The notes under the pieces were generated by a model. That model did not search any database, had not been told where the DNA came from, and saw nothing but the letters and a program-made list of their open reading frames with translations. Below are positions 9,398 to 17,502 of a stretch of DNA of 40,720 nucleotides, piece by piece. The position numbers and the translations under genes are program-made. Within the stretch, counting starts at the first letter, position 1. Each line of letters starts with the position of its first letter. The DNA lies in contig JANQQW010000371.1 of the NCBI GenBank assembly GCA_028284885.1, positions 1 to 40,720 on the forward strand, written 5' to 3'. The DNA is from Planctomycetaceae bacterium (lineage in GTDB: Bacteria > Planctomycetota > Planctomycetia > Planctomycetales > Planctomycetaceae).

Positions 9398-10044
9398 GGC
9401 TGGTCGCTCTCCTCGACTTCCTCGATGCGGAATCGTAGTCCGTTGCCCGTCACCACGGCCCCCGGCGTGACGGGCGTCTCGCCGGCCATCGGGAACTCGC
9501 CCGTCATCAGCGGCGACTGGCTTCGACAGTGGAGAACGCCGTTTCTCCGCGAGAGGATCACGCTCTCCGGCCAGTCTCGGCAGACGACGTGGTTCTGGTC
9601 GCCCGGCCCGAGCAGCAGGGTGTCCTGGACGAGCAGCACGCCGTCGATGCTCCACTTCGGCCGGTGACCGCTGACGAAGTCGAGCCGGCAGGTGGTGCTC
9701 AGCAGGGACGGCTGCCGGAACCGCAGCTTCACCCCCGAGCGGAGCTCGATCTCCGAACCGTCGGCGAGCGGCGTCGGCTCGTCGACCGGGCGACCGTCGA
9801 CCGCCGTGCGGCCGAGCGGTTCGAGCAGGTACCGCTCTCCCGCCAGACGAAGGACCGCGTGCCGCCGCGAGAGGTTCGCCATCAGGGCAAGGTCCGCCTC
9901 ACCGGGCCGCCCACCCGCGCCGCCGACGACGAGTTGCGGCCCGAACCGGAGCAGGTAGCCGCCCACTCCGTCGATCCACAGCAGGGACGAGCCTGGCGGA
10001 TCGGCCGTGGAGGCGGTTCCGGTCGCGTCGCTCGTGGGGAGCAT
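9394..10044 (-). CDS. Tandem FHA-domain protein
   Basis: FHA domains bind phosphothreonine peptides. The first copy (about residues 28-110) is typical: a strand with VVGGAGG, then LSRRHAVL (58-65), then a DG.P....PL.DG strand pair. Residues about 135-210 repeat the same plan (LLLGPGDQ, LSRRNGVL at 164-171, a late TPGAVV strand), with the conserved His after SRR changed to Asn. This reads as a second, degenerate FHA. There is no signal peptide or membrane segment. The gene starts the run that continues through kinase, membrane protein and ECF sigma, and its TGA overlaps the kinase GTG. It probably recruits phosphorylated kinase or a phosphorylated partner (inference). Confidence 0.85.
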   Translation of the reverse strand: MLPTSDATGTASTADPPGSSLLWIDGVGGYLLRFGPQLVVGGAGGRPGEADLALMANLSRRHAVLRLAGERYLLEPLGRTAVDGRPVDEPTPLADGSEIELRSGVKLRFRQPSLLSTTCRLDFVSGHRPKWSIDGVLLVQDTLLLGPGDQNHVVCRDWPESVILSRRNGVLHCRSQSPLMTGEFPMAGETPVTPGAVVTGNGLRFRIEEVEESDQP

Positions 10045-10149
10045 CGATCCGTCTCTCGGGGAGTTTCGATCCGGTCAATCGTCGGGCGCGACCGGTCGCG
10101 GGTCAACCAGCGACCTTCGCGGACAAGAACCGAGTCGCCGCGCGAGCCG

Positions 10150-10183
10150 CCGAGCACGGCGAACGTTCGCTCGCCGTGCTCGG
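10150..10183 (-). terminator. Strong hairpin between the coiled-coil gene and the FHA operon
   Basis: A perfect 13-bp inverted repeat (CCGAGCACGGCGA / TCGCCGTGCTCGG) with an 8-nt loop begins 27 bp after the stop of the minus-strand gene at 10210. No T-tract follows, so it is not a textbook intrinsic terminator. It may mark the 3' end of that transcript or insulate the FHA operon. A weak promoter candidate for that operon (TTGACC, 17 bp, GACGAT) lies just beyond it on the minus strand. Confidence 0.4.
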
Positions 10184-10209
10184 GCGGACTGCGTGGCAGT
10201 CCAACTGGC

Positions 10210-11025
10210 TCACAGACCGGCCGACTCGATCGCGGCCGGCTGGTCGAAGTACTCGTCGATCTCCGAGCCGAGCTCGCGGGCGTCCTCGGCGGTGCCGGGA
10301 TCGACCGGGATCAGCCCGGTGAACCGGCCGTCGGCGTCGAGCAGCCGCTCACGCACGTCGAGCTGCTTGTCGAGCTCCTTGATGAGCGACTTCGCCCGGC
10401 TGAGTCGCGAGTCGTCGATCTCGAGTTCCGAGACGCTCTCGGCCGCGGCGATCGTGCGGACGCGGGCCTCGAGTTCGTCGATCTGCACCTCGAGTTCCTG
10501 CTTCGCCGTCAGCATGTGGTCGAGCTTCTCCTGGTTGGCCCGGAGAGCCTCACGACGAGCCTCCAGAAGCTGCTTGTCCCGTTCGAGCGTCTTCTCGGCG
10601 ACCTTGAACCGCTCGAAACGCGTGGCGAGATCCCGCTCGATGTCCCGTTGCGAGTAGGTGGTTCCCGCGTGGACGTACTCGAACCGGCCGGTCGCCAACT
10701 CCGCACGGCGGGCCAGGATCTCGTTCTTCTGTACGCCGAGCGCCTCGCTGCGGCGGGCGACGTCCGCCTCCATGTGCTCCACGTCCACCTGCTGTTCGGC
10801 GATGACGTGCATGCACTCGCGGACGTCCTCGACGAGCGACTCGACCATGTCCCGAGCGCGTTCGACCTCGAACTCGACCGGCACCTCGTTCTTCACGGCG
10901 TCCCGAGCCTTCCCGAACGCCGTCTGGGCGTAGCTCTTGAAGTCCCGTCCGAAGAAGAAGACCCCGGCGACCAAGGCCACGAGCGTTCCACCGACCACCG
11001 TCCGACACATCTTTCCACAAACCAT
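10210..11025 (-). CDS. Membrane-anchored coiled-coil protein, unknown function
   Basis: The 271-residue protein has one N-terminal hydrophobic segment (about residues 8-24, VVGGTLVALVAGVFFFG). A long helical, charged region with heptad character fills about residues 45-240, and an acidic tail closes the protein. I believe similar proteins recur in planctomycetes, but I know no function. A cytoplasmic or periplasmic coiled-coil scaffold is the most one can say. The ATG at 11025 is chosen over the longer frame start at 11166 because a strong GGAGGGG lies five bases upstream, and because the extension would be rich in Arg/Pro before the anchor. It is divergent from the ThuA gene (224 bp between starts). 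Confidence 0.8.
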   Translation of the reverse strand: MVCGKMCRTVVGGTLVALVAGVFFFGRDFKSYAQTAFGKARDAVKNEVPVEFEVERARDMVESLVEDVRECMHVIAEQQVDVEHMEADVARRSEALGVQKNEILARRAELATGRFEYVHAGTTYSQRDIERDLATRFERFKVAEKTLERDKQLLEARREALRANQEKLDHMLTAKQELEVQIDELEARVRTIAAAESVSELEIDDSRLSRAKSLIKELDKQLDVRERLLDADGRFTGLIPVDPGTAEDARELGSEIDEYFDQPAAIESAGL

Positions 11026-11249
11026 GATTGCCCCTCCGAGAATTGGGTCCCGTCTACGCACCGAGCCACCGGCACCGCCGGGCTCCAAGGGGTTGTTCGC
11101 CGGGCAATCGGGAATCTTGAAGCGAATTCGGGGATTTTCTCGACTCGGCCGGATCCGCCCCGTCACGGGTGGTGCTGCTTGATGCGGCCGGCGGCTGGGG
11201 TTCTACTCAAGGACCAACTTCGACGTCCCACTCCGAACCGGAGACCTCC

Positions 11250-12302
11250 ATGTCCCGCCCGCTCGCTGCCGTGCTGATCCTGTTCGCTGCCGTCTCCGCC
11301 CACGCCGACGACCTCTGGGTCACCTACGAAGGGGCTGGCGGGAAGCCCGGGAGCGGGAAGCACGTCGTGCTGATCTCCGGTGACGAGGAGTACCGCAGCG
11401 AGGAGGCGCTCCCGCAGCTCGGCAAGATTCTCGCCACGCAGCACGGCTTCAAGTGCACGGTCGTGTTCGCCGTCGACGAGAAGACCGGCGAGATCAACCC
11501 GAACAACCGTGGCAACATCCCCGGTCTTGAGGCGTTGAAGACGGCCGACCTGATGGTCATCGCCACGCGGTTCCGCGACCTGCCCGACGAGCAGATGCAG
11601 CACATCGACGACTACCTGCGGGCCGGCAAGCCCGTCATCGGCATGCGGACCGCCACCCACGGCTTCAACGTCAAGGGGAACAAGACCTTCGCCCACTACG
11701 GCAACGGCTACGGTGGACCGAAGGCGGAGTGGAAGGGGGGCTTCGGCCGGCTCGTCCTCGGCGAGAAGTGGATCAGCCACCACGGCGGCCACAAGCGGGA
11801 GAGCACCCGCGGCATCGTCGCCGACGGGCAGGAGAACCACCCGGTCGTCCGTGGCATCGAGCCGAAGACCATCTGGGGCCCGACCGACGTCTACGGCGTC
11901 CGGCTGCCGCTGCCCGGCGACTCGAAGCCGATCGTGCTCGGCCAGGTGCTCGTGCGGAAGGGCGAGGCCGCCAAGGACGACCCGAACTTCGGCATGCGGC
12001 CCGACGACGAGCCGCTCGTCGGCAAGAAGAACGACCCGATGATGCCGATCGCTTGGACGAAGAGCTACCAGCTGCCCGAGGGCGAGAAGGGGATGGCCTT
12101 CACCACCACCATGGGTTCCTCGACCGACCTCGTCGCCGCCGGCACACGGCGGATGCTGGTGAACGCCGCCTACTACCTGCTCGACATGGAGGTTCCCGAA
12201 GGGGGGACGTCGGTCGATCTCGTCGGCGACTACAAGCCGACGAAGTACTCGTTCGGCACCTTCCAGAAGGGAAAGAAGCCGAGCGACTACGCGCTCGACT
12301 GA
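11250..12302 (+). CDS. Secreted ThuA-like domain protein
   Basis: The 350-residue product starts with a signal peptide (MSRPLAAVLILFAAVSAHA). The mature part has a ThuA/class I glutamine-amidotransferase-like fold: HVVLISGDEEYRSEEALPQL, then LMVIATRFRDLPDEQM, then GKPVIGMRTATHGF. A later G.GF.R..LGEKWI..HG stretch and a C-terminal GMAFTTTMGSS....AAGTRR match planctomycete ThuA proteins. The substrate is unknown; relatives are tied to carbohydrate or trehalose utilisation. The ATG at 11250 is chosen because the longer frame from 11169 only adds a low-complexity leader before the signal peptide. It is followed 24 bp later by a small membrane protein gene. Confidence 0.85.
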   Translation: MSRPLAAVLILFAAVSAHADDLWVTYEGAGGKPGSGKHVVLISGDEEYRSEEALPQLGKILATQHGFKCTVVFAVDEKTGEINPNNRGNIPGLEALKTADLMVIATRFRDLPDEQMQHIDDYLRAGKPVIGMRTATHGFNVKGNKTFAHYGNGYGGPKAEWKGGFGRLVLGEKWISHHGGHKRESTRGIVADGQENHPVVRGIEPKTIWGPTDVYGVRLPLPGDSKPIVLGQVLVRKGEAAKDDPNFGMRPDDEPLVGKKNDPMMPIAWTKSYQLPEGEKGMAFTTTMGSSTDLVAAGTRRMLVNAAYYLLDMEVPEGGTSVDLVGDYKPTKYSFGTFQKGKKPSDYALD

Positions 12303-12326
12303 GCCGGACGCCCCGAGGAGTCCGTC

Positions 12327-12782
12327 GTGGTCGACATGCAGGAGGAGGCGTTCAAGCTCAAGCGGTTGCTCGCTCTGGGCGTGCTGCTGCTGATCTCGGG
12401 CTGCTACTCTTGGGGGGAGATCGAGTACCTCGCCTGGGGCCGAACGGCCGAGGCAGAGGTCGCCAGCGCGCGGGTTGAGCAGTACCGCACCCGTCGCTCG
12501 GGGACGGTCGAGCGGCTCGTGGTGAAGTACGTCTTCACCGACGTCGACGGGACGCGGCGGACGGAGTCGATGGCTTTCGACCCGGACACGCCGCCGCCGG
12601 TCGGCTTGATCGAGGTCGAGTACATCTCCGGCCGCAACGGCTCGTCCCGGCTGCCGGGTGACGTGCGATGGTGGTCTGTGATCCTGTTCGGGGCCGCCAT
12701 CGTCGCGTTCGCCATCTTCCTGGTGATGATGCACCGACGGGCCAACCGGACGCCGACCTGGCGAGGGCGTCCGGTTCGCTGA
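12327..12782 (+). CDS. Small DUF3592-like membrane or lipoprotein
   Basis: The 151-residue protein has an N-terminal hydrophobic stretch ending LLLISGC, which could be a lipobox. A strand-rich middle follows (RLVVKYVFTDVDGTRRTESMAF, VGLIEVEYISGR), then a C-terminal membrane span (about residues 114-134) and a basic tail. The middle resembles DUF3592 domains, which have no known function. The GTG at 12327 has GAGGAG six bases upstream; the ATG at 12336 would be too far from it. Whether the Cys is lipidated or the first segment simply spans the membrane is open. Confidence 0.65.
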   Translation: MVDMQEEAFKLKRLLALGVLLLISGCYSWGEIEYLAWGRTAEAEVASARVEQYRTRRSGTVERLVVKYVFTDVDGTRRTESMAFDPDTPPPVGLIEVEYISGRNGSSRLPGDVRWWSVILFGAAIVAFAIFLVMMHRRANRTPTWRGRPVR

Positions 12783-12796
12783 GGAGGCCGACCGAC

Positions 12797-13525
12797 ATGC
12801 CGGACTCTCGCCGTCACCGCGGGCCGCACCCGCGCGACCGGGAGCTGTTCGCGGAGTCGACGAGGCCGGAACTCCGCTCGGCGGTCGACGACCTGTCGTG
12901 GTTGCTCGGTCGCGGGTACGCCCGGGAGTCGTCGCTCAAGCTCGTCGGCGACCGCTTCGAGCTGCGGGAGCGGCAGCGGACGGCCGTCTCTCGTTCGTGC
13001 TGCTCGGACGAGGCGGTCGTCGCTCGAACCGGGTCCTGCATCGCCCCGTCGGAGGTCGCCGGGCGGGAGCTGCGGATCGACGGCTTCAACCTGTTGACGA
13101 CGATCGAGGCTGCGATGGCGGGCGGCGTGTTGCTGCTCGGCCGCGACGGCTGCCTGCGGGACATGGCCTCGATGCACGGCAGCTACCGGCGCGTCGAGGA
13201 GACCGAACCGGCACTGGCGGCCATCGGCGAGACGCTGACAGACCTGGCCGCAGGCCCGACGACGTGGTGGTTCGACAGCCCGGTCTCGAACAGCGGCCGC
13301 ATCACCAGCCTCGTCCGCGAAGTGGCCGAGGATCGCGGCTGGTCGTGGACCGCGGAGGTCGTGCGGGACCCCGACCCGCTGCTGCAGCAGTCGGACGAGG
13401 TGGTCGTCTCAGCCGACAGCGAGGTTCTCGACCGGTGTCGTTGCTGGCTGAACCTCGCCCGACTCGTCGTCGAGCGTTTTGTGCCGGAGGCGGTGGTCGT
13501 CGATCTCTCCGGGCCGACGAAGTGA
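12797..13525 (+). CDS. DUF434-family protein
   Basis: The 242-residue protein shows the whole DUF434 pattern as I recall it: HRGPHPRDRELF, LRSAVDDLSWLLGRGY, LKLVGDRFELRERQR, then CCSD. An IDGFNLLTTIEAAMAGG block and DGCLRDMASMHGSYRR follow. The C-terminal half (WWFDSPVSNSGR, DPDPLLQQSDEVVVSADSEVLD) resembles a PIN- or NYN-like nuclease/sensor arrangement with many Asp residues, but no function is established. These proteins are frequent in archaea and patchy in bacteria. The ATG at 12797 has GAGGAGG just upstream, 14 bp after the previous stop. It converges on the beta-helix gene with a 4-bp gap. Confidence 0.8.
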   Translation: MPDSRRHRGPHPRDRELFAESTRPELRSAVDDLSWLLGRGYARESSLKLVGDRFELRERQRTAVSRSCCSDEAVVARTGSCIAPSEVAGRELRIDGFNLLTTIEAAMAGGVLLLGRDGCLRDMASMHGSYRRVEETEPALAAIGETLTDLAAGPTTWWFDSPVSNSGRITSLVREVAEDRGWSWTAEVVRDPDPLLQQSDEVVVSADSEVLDRCRCWLNLARLVVERFVPEAVVVDLSGPTK

Positions 13526-13529
13526 CTGG

Positions 13530-14408
13530 TCAGTCGAGGACGGTCGGTTCGACGTCGTACTCGAACTCGTCGACCGCGATGGTGGCGGCCTTCCCCTCGA
13601 TGCGGATCGACTGTTCGAGGTTGCCGGACGTGCCGCCGCCGAACGCGGCCAGGGAGGCGACCCCCTTGAGCGCGACGCCCGCCCGGCCGTTCCCCTCGAC
13701 GGTTACGTTGCGGAGCGTGATCCGGCGGGCCGAGTCGGCGGCCTGTACGCCGTCGATGCGGAAGTTCCGCAGCGTCAGGTTGCCGATCGTGACGTCGTGC
13801 ACCTTGTAGAGCGTGATGCCGACGTCTTCGGCGGCGAAGGCGAAGTCCCGTTCCGGCGGCCGGTCGTCGAGGCCGCCACGGTACAGCAGCCGGCCCCGAA
13901 CCGTCGTGAAGTGCCCGGTCGGCAGGGGCTTCAGGTCGGTCGGATCGGCCAGCACGTGCTTCGGGACGACCTGACCGTCCGCGACGAGAAGTGCGTGCCC
14001 CTTCCGGTAGAAGTTCGCCGTCCAGAGGTCGTCGCCCAGAAACGTCCAAGCGGACGGCGGGATCGGACGGAGACCGGAGACGACGGCCCCGTTCCCCTCG
14101 ATCTCGAAGTTCCCGAACGGCTGGCCGCTGTGCCTCTCGCCGTACAACTGCAGCGACTCGTGGTAGACGTCGCCCGTGTTGACGATGACCAGCGTGTCCC
14201 CCTGCCGACAGAGGTTGAGCCCGGCCCGGATGGTCCGGACCGGACCGGCTCCCGCCCCTGCCGGCAACGCCGACCGGCCCGTATATCCGTCGCTGCCGAT
14301 GCGATTGTCGACGTAGTACGTCGCGGACTCGGCAACGGAGACCGGCAGGACGACACCGAGAAGTGTCGCGAACGACATGACGAGAATTCGCGGCAGACCG
14401 GCGTTCAC
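13530..14408 (-). CDS. Exported right-handed beta-helix protein
   Basis: A GTG at 14408 gives 292 residues: a signal peptide (about 1-28), then SATYYVDNRIGSDGYTG, the typical opening of DUF1565/pectin-lyase-fold proteins. Short strand repeats follow (VTIGNLTLRNFRIDGVQ, ARRITLRNVTVEGN). The chain seems short for a full beta-helix, since most such proteins are 400 residues or more. An in-frame ATG at 14378 is an alternative start. The frame stays open upstream to 15191, but that part has no family look and lies in the rpoD leader. The substrate is unknown; surface polysaccharide binding or cleavage is typical of the fold. Confidence 0.75.
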   Translation of the reverse strand: MNAGLPRILVMSFATLLGVVLPVSVAESATYYVDNRIGSDGYTGRSALPAGAGAGPVRTIRAGLNLCRQGDTLVIVNTGDVYHESLQLYGERHSGQPFGNFEIEGNGAVVSGLRPIPPSAWTFLGDDLWTANFYRKGHALLVADGQVVPKHVLADPTDLKPLPTGHFTTVRGRLLYRGGLDDRPPERDFAFAAEDVGITLYKVHDVTIGNLTLRNFRIDGVQAADSARRITLRNVTVEGNGRAGVALKGVASLAAFGGGTSGNLEQSIRIEGKAATIAVDEFEYDVEPTVLD

Positions 14409-15162
14409 AGGGATGCTCTCTCGTGGGGCAGCGTATTGTTGAACTCGTTTCAGAATACCCGTGGCCGTGGCCTGTCGCCGCTCGGGACCGCGGCGTCCGG
14501 GTGGAATCGTCGATCGAGTTGACGAGTCGAAGGGGTCATTTCGTCCGTTGCCGGTGAGCGGGTCGCCTCGAATAATGTCCCAGCGGCCGAGGAGCGCGCT
14601 GCGAACGAACCCCGAGTTCCCGCCGCCGGGAATCTCGGGAAAATCGAACCACCAAACGAAATCGACATGCGCGGAGGGGGGGCTTCTGGTAGCATCGCTC
14701 GCTGGCTTGGGACCAAGAAGGGTCAGGCAAGGGATCTCGAGAGGAGCGAACGGATGCCCGCACGGAGAACCCAAAGCTGTTCGTCTCGTTGGGCTTACAC
14801 CCCGGAGGCGGCAGCCGGACGAGTGGTGTCGACGGCGACTCGCTCGTCCCCAGCTCACTTCCGACAATGGGGCGGACTCACGCCACGCACGCGTCGGATC
14901 GACCCGCCCTTCGCCGGCGGGCCCCCCGGTCGGTAGAGGCCCCTCGGTCGAGAGGGTCGTCAGCCGGGAGACTCGGACTCGAATCCGAGACCGGCGAACC
15001 AGTCGCACCGGGAGCGGTGTCGGAAGAACCGTCGAGCAGGATCCCACAGGATCCAGGACGGACGAGATCCACAGCCATCGTGCCAGTGACTCCGTGGTGG
15101 AGCACGTCTCGTCGAACCAGTCGTGCACGGATGTGCGAAGTCCATTCGAATGAATCGAGGGA
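14409..15162. other. Gene-free interval: rpoD upstream and leader region
   Basis: This 754-bp interval separates the divergent beta-helix and rpoD genes. ORFs cross it in several frames but none has a recognisable domain, start signal or steady codon bias. It is less GC-biased than its neighbours and contains inverted repeats, the most striking at 14910-14998. I could not place a convincing promoter for rpoD. Confidence 0.6.
14910..15001 (+). other. Closed multi-stem structured element in the rpoD leader (tRNA-like)
   Basis: An 8-bp outer helix, TTCGCCGG (14910-14917) with CCGGCGAA (14991-14998), is followed directly by CCA. It encloses three further stems: GGGCC/GGCCC (14919-14923 with 14938-14942), CCCTC/GAGGG (14941-14945 with 14952-14956, competing by two bases), and CTCGGA/TCCGAG (14972-14977 with 14984-14989) with TCGAAT spanning the loop edge. 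The plan resembles a class II tRNA. The T-arm is one base too long and the anticodon loop has six bases, so I do not call it a tRNA. It may be an mRNA leader structure or chance in GC-rich DNA. Confidence 0.3.
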
Positions 15163-16854
15163 GTGCGGAAGGTGTATCTCGCAACGAACATTCAGACTCT
15201 GGTCGATCTCGCGTCCAAGCAGAAGGGGACGTTGACGTTCAAGGACGTCGACGAGTTCCTGCCGGACGAGGGGGGCGACCCCACGCTCGTCGACCAGATC
15301 GTCCTCATGCTGGACGAGCACGGCTTCGAGGTCGTCGACGGTGAGGAGCCGCCTGACATCCTCGACGAGAACTCCAGCGACGACGGTGCCGAGCGACGGC
15401 TGCTCGGGCCCGAGTCCTCGGCCCTCTCGTCCCGTGATCCGATCCGGATGTACCTCAGCCAAATGGGGAACATCCCGCTCCTCTCCCGCGAGAAGGAGAT
15501 CTACCTCGCGAAGCAGATCGAGCTGACCCGCAAACGGTTCCGCCGCTGCCTCGTCGAGTCGGACTTCATCGTGCGGAACGTGGTCGATACGCTGGAGAAG
15601 GTGCACGCCGGCGACCTGCCGTTCGAGCGCACGCTCCGCACCTCCGAGACCGAGGCCGTCCAGAAGGAGCAGATCCTCGGCCGCATGCCGCACAACCTGA
15701 AGACGCTCCGGCATCTTCTCGAGGAGAACGCGGCCGACATCGAGGTGATGTACATGGGTGACGCCCCCAAGGCCGAGCGGAAGGCCGCCCGGGAACGCGT
15801 CGTCGTCCGTCGCCGCAAGCTGTGCACGCTGGCCGAGGAACTCAGCCTGCGGACCTCGCGGCTGCAACCGCTCTACAAGCGGCTCGAGCAGATTCACCAG
15901 CGGATCGAGGACATCCAGCTGCAACTGAAGCACATGCCCCGCCGCAGCACGGGCATCCGCGACGAGCGAGGCCTCCTCGAACGGGAACTCCAGGAACTCG
16001 TGGCCATGACCCACGAGTCGCCCGAGGATCTGAAGGCCCGGATGCAGGAGATCAAGCGACGCTTCGACGCGTGGACCCGCGCCAAGCAGAAGCTCTCCGG
16101 CGGCAACCTCCGGCTGGTCGTCTCCATCGCCAAGAAGTACCGCAACCGCGGCCTCAGCTTCCTCGACCTCATCCAGGAAGGGAACGCCGGCCTGATGCGG
16201 GGCGTCGAGAAGTACGAGTACCGCCGCGGCTACAAGTTCAGCACGTACGCCACATGGTGGATTCGCCAGGCGATCACCCGGGCCGTCGCGGACCACGCCC
16301 GCACGATCCGCATCCCGGTCCACATGTTCCAGAACATCTCGCAGCTGAAGGCCAAGGCGGAGCAGATTCGCCAGGAGACCGGCCGCGACGCGACGATGGA
16401 GGAACTCGCCGACGCCGTCGGCATGACGGTCGACGAGACCGAACGGATCATGAAGACTTGGAAGCACCCGATCTCGCTCGACACGCCCGTCGGCGAGAGC
16501 GAGGACTCGAATTTCGGCGACTTCCTCGAGGACCACACCGAGGAGACCCCCGCCGACACGGCCATGCAGCAGATGCTGCGTGACAAGATCGACCACGTCC
16601 TCAAGAGCCTCACCTACCGCGAGCGGGAGATCATCAAACTCCGCTACGGCCTGGGCGACGGCTACAGCTACACGCTGGAGGAGACCGGCCGCATCTTCCG
16701 CGTCACGCGGGAACGGATCCGGCAGATCGAGTCGAAGGCCCTCAAGAAGCTGCAGCACCACACCCGCGCCGCCCACCTCCGCGGCTTCGTCGAGGACGAC
16801 GTCGAGGAGGAACTCGAGGCCGAACAGCAACAACTCGCCACCGTCGGAGCCTGA
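15163..16854 (+). CDS. rpoD: Primary RNA polymerase sigma factor
   Basis: The 563-residue protein has all the marks of a housekeeping sigma. Region 1.1 is at about residues 8-60. Region 1.2 is at 89-120 ([12 protein letters not shown]), followed by a long helical insert to about 310. Regions 2.1-2.4 are at 313-388 ([39 protein letters not shown]). Region 3 is at about 390-450, with region 3.2 SLDTPVGE. Region 4 is at 470-535 ([33 protein letters not shown]). The GTG start at 15163 is preceded by GAGGG at very short spacing; no better start is in frame. It is monocistronic, with a clear terminator behind it. It directs RNA polymerase to most promoters. Confidence 0.95.
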   Translation: MRKVYLATNIQTLVDLASKQKGTLTFKDVDEFLPDEGGDPTLVDQIVLMLDEHGFEVVDGEEPPDILDENSSDDGAERRLLGPESSALSSRDPIRMYLSQMGNIPLLSREKEIYLAKQIELTRKRFRRCLVESDFIVRNVVDTLEKVHAGDLPFERTLRTSETEAVQKEQILGRMPHNLKTLRHLLEENAADIEVMYMGDAPKAERKAARERVVVRRRKLCTLAEELSLRTSRLQPLYKRLEQIHQRIEDIQLQLKHMPRRSTGIRDERGLLERELQELVAMTHESPEDLKARMQEIKRRFDAWTRAKQKLSGGNLRLVVSIAKKYRNRGLSFLDLIQEGNAGLMRGVEKYEYRRGYKFSTYATWWIRQAITRAVADHARTIRIPVHMFQNISQLKAKAEQIRQETGRDATMEELADAVGMTVDETERIMKTWKHPISLDTPVGESEDSNFGDFLEDHTEETPADTAMQQMLRDKIDHVLKSLTYREREIIKLRYGLGDGYSYTLEETGRIFRVTRERIRQIESKALKKLQHHTRAAHLRGFVEDDVEEELEAEQQQLATVGA

Positions 16855-16882
16855 TAGGCTTCACGGCGAGCGATGAGAACCC

Positions 16883-16918
16883 AACCGCCCGGTCGAGACC
16901 TCTCGGCCGGGCGGTTTT
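16883..16918 (+). terminator. Intrinsic terminator of rpoD
   Basis: AACCGCCCGGTCGAG pairs with CTCGGCCGGGCGGTT, a stem of about 15 bp with one G-U pair and a 4-nt loop. It runs into TTTT, 28 bp after the rpoD stop. It is the clearest rho-independent terminator in the window. On the opposite strand it may also serve the convergent gene ending at 16934. Confidence 0.85.
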
Positions 16919-16933
16919 CGTTGGGAGTTCCCG

Positions 16934-17500
16934 TCACTCAGGTTTGGCTGCAACCCCTTCCTCACCCGCCGCACCACGCGCCTCTCGGCGAATCCATTGA
17001 ACGATCTCCTGTCGGCCGCGGTCTTCGTACCAGTCGGCCATGACACCCCAACTCCGTCCATCCAGACGCAAGCCATTCCAGCGGAACTCGTGCGTTACCG
17101 TGTAGTACACCCCGGCTGGCCCAGTCTTCCGCTTCCAGTGATCCTGCCAACGTTCCTCCCAGTCGTCCGCCACGTGTTTGCACTCCAGCCACCGTTCGAG
17201 AAACTCTGAGAGGTCTGTCGGTGGTGGAGGGGCCGGTATTGCTGCGGAGATTTCACGCTTTGCACAGTGCCGACCAACTACGACCCGAACGAAGTCGGCT
17301 GGATACGATCGGATCGTGGCGAATCCCTCGGGCGTATCCGGAACCCGCTCGTAGAGCGGCGGAATCGTGTCGCCCTGTGGGACCAGGCGAATCTGGCGAA
17401 AGCTCTGGTTACCCGTTTGAAGCCCCGGTTCCACCAATGGACCAAGGGTACTGACGATGCGCTTGATCCAGCGGCGGTCGCTCTTGGTGATCGTGCCCAC
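16934..17500 (-). CDS. Unknown protein coupled to argB
   Basis: The frame from GTG 17500 gives 188 residues with no domain I recognise. The N-terminal part is basic (KSDRRWIKRIVSTL). The middle has a Pro run, and the C-terminal half is rich in Trp and charge (WEERWQDHWKRK, FRWNGLRLDGRSWG, WYEDRGRQEIVQWIRRE). No signal peptide or membrane segment is seen. It starts 2 bp after the argB stop, with AAGGG inside the argB end as a possible ribosome site. Third positions look less GC-biased than in argB, so it may be a recent arrival. The same frame runs on to 18334 through argB, but that part is shadow. Confidence 0.55.
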   Translation of the reverse strand: MGTITKSDRRWIKRIVSTLGPLVEPGLQTGNQSFRQIRLVPQGDTIPPLYERVPDTPEGFATIRSYPADFVRVVVGRHCAKREISAAIPAPPPPTDLSEFLERWLECKHVADDWEERWQDHWKRKTGPAGVYYTVTHEFRWNGLRLDGRSWGVMADWYEDRGRQEIVQWIRREARGAAGEEGVAAKPE

Positions 17501-17502
17501 GC

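Noticed and set aside
9398..9655. Upstream extension of the kinase frame
   Set aside because: It lies wholly inside the FHA gene; the GTG at 9397 with the GTGA overlap is the better start.
11169..11249. N-terminal extension of the ThuA frame
   Set aside because: It has no ribosome site and would bury the signal peptide.
14910..15001. A tRNA gene call
   Set aside because: T-arm is one base too long, the anticodon loop has six bases, and the acceptor/CCA spacing does not fit both ends at once. Kept only as a structured element.
14461..15153. 230-residue plus-strand frame upstream of rpoD
   Set aside because: Arg/Ser/Pro-rich, no ribosome site or domain, and it overlaps the structured leader; more likely non-coding.
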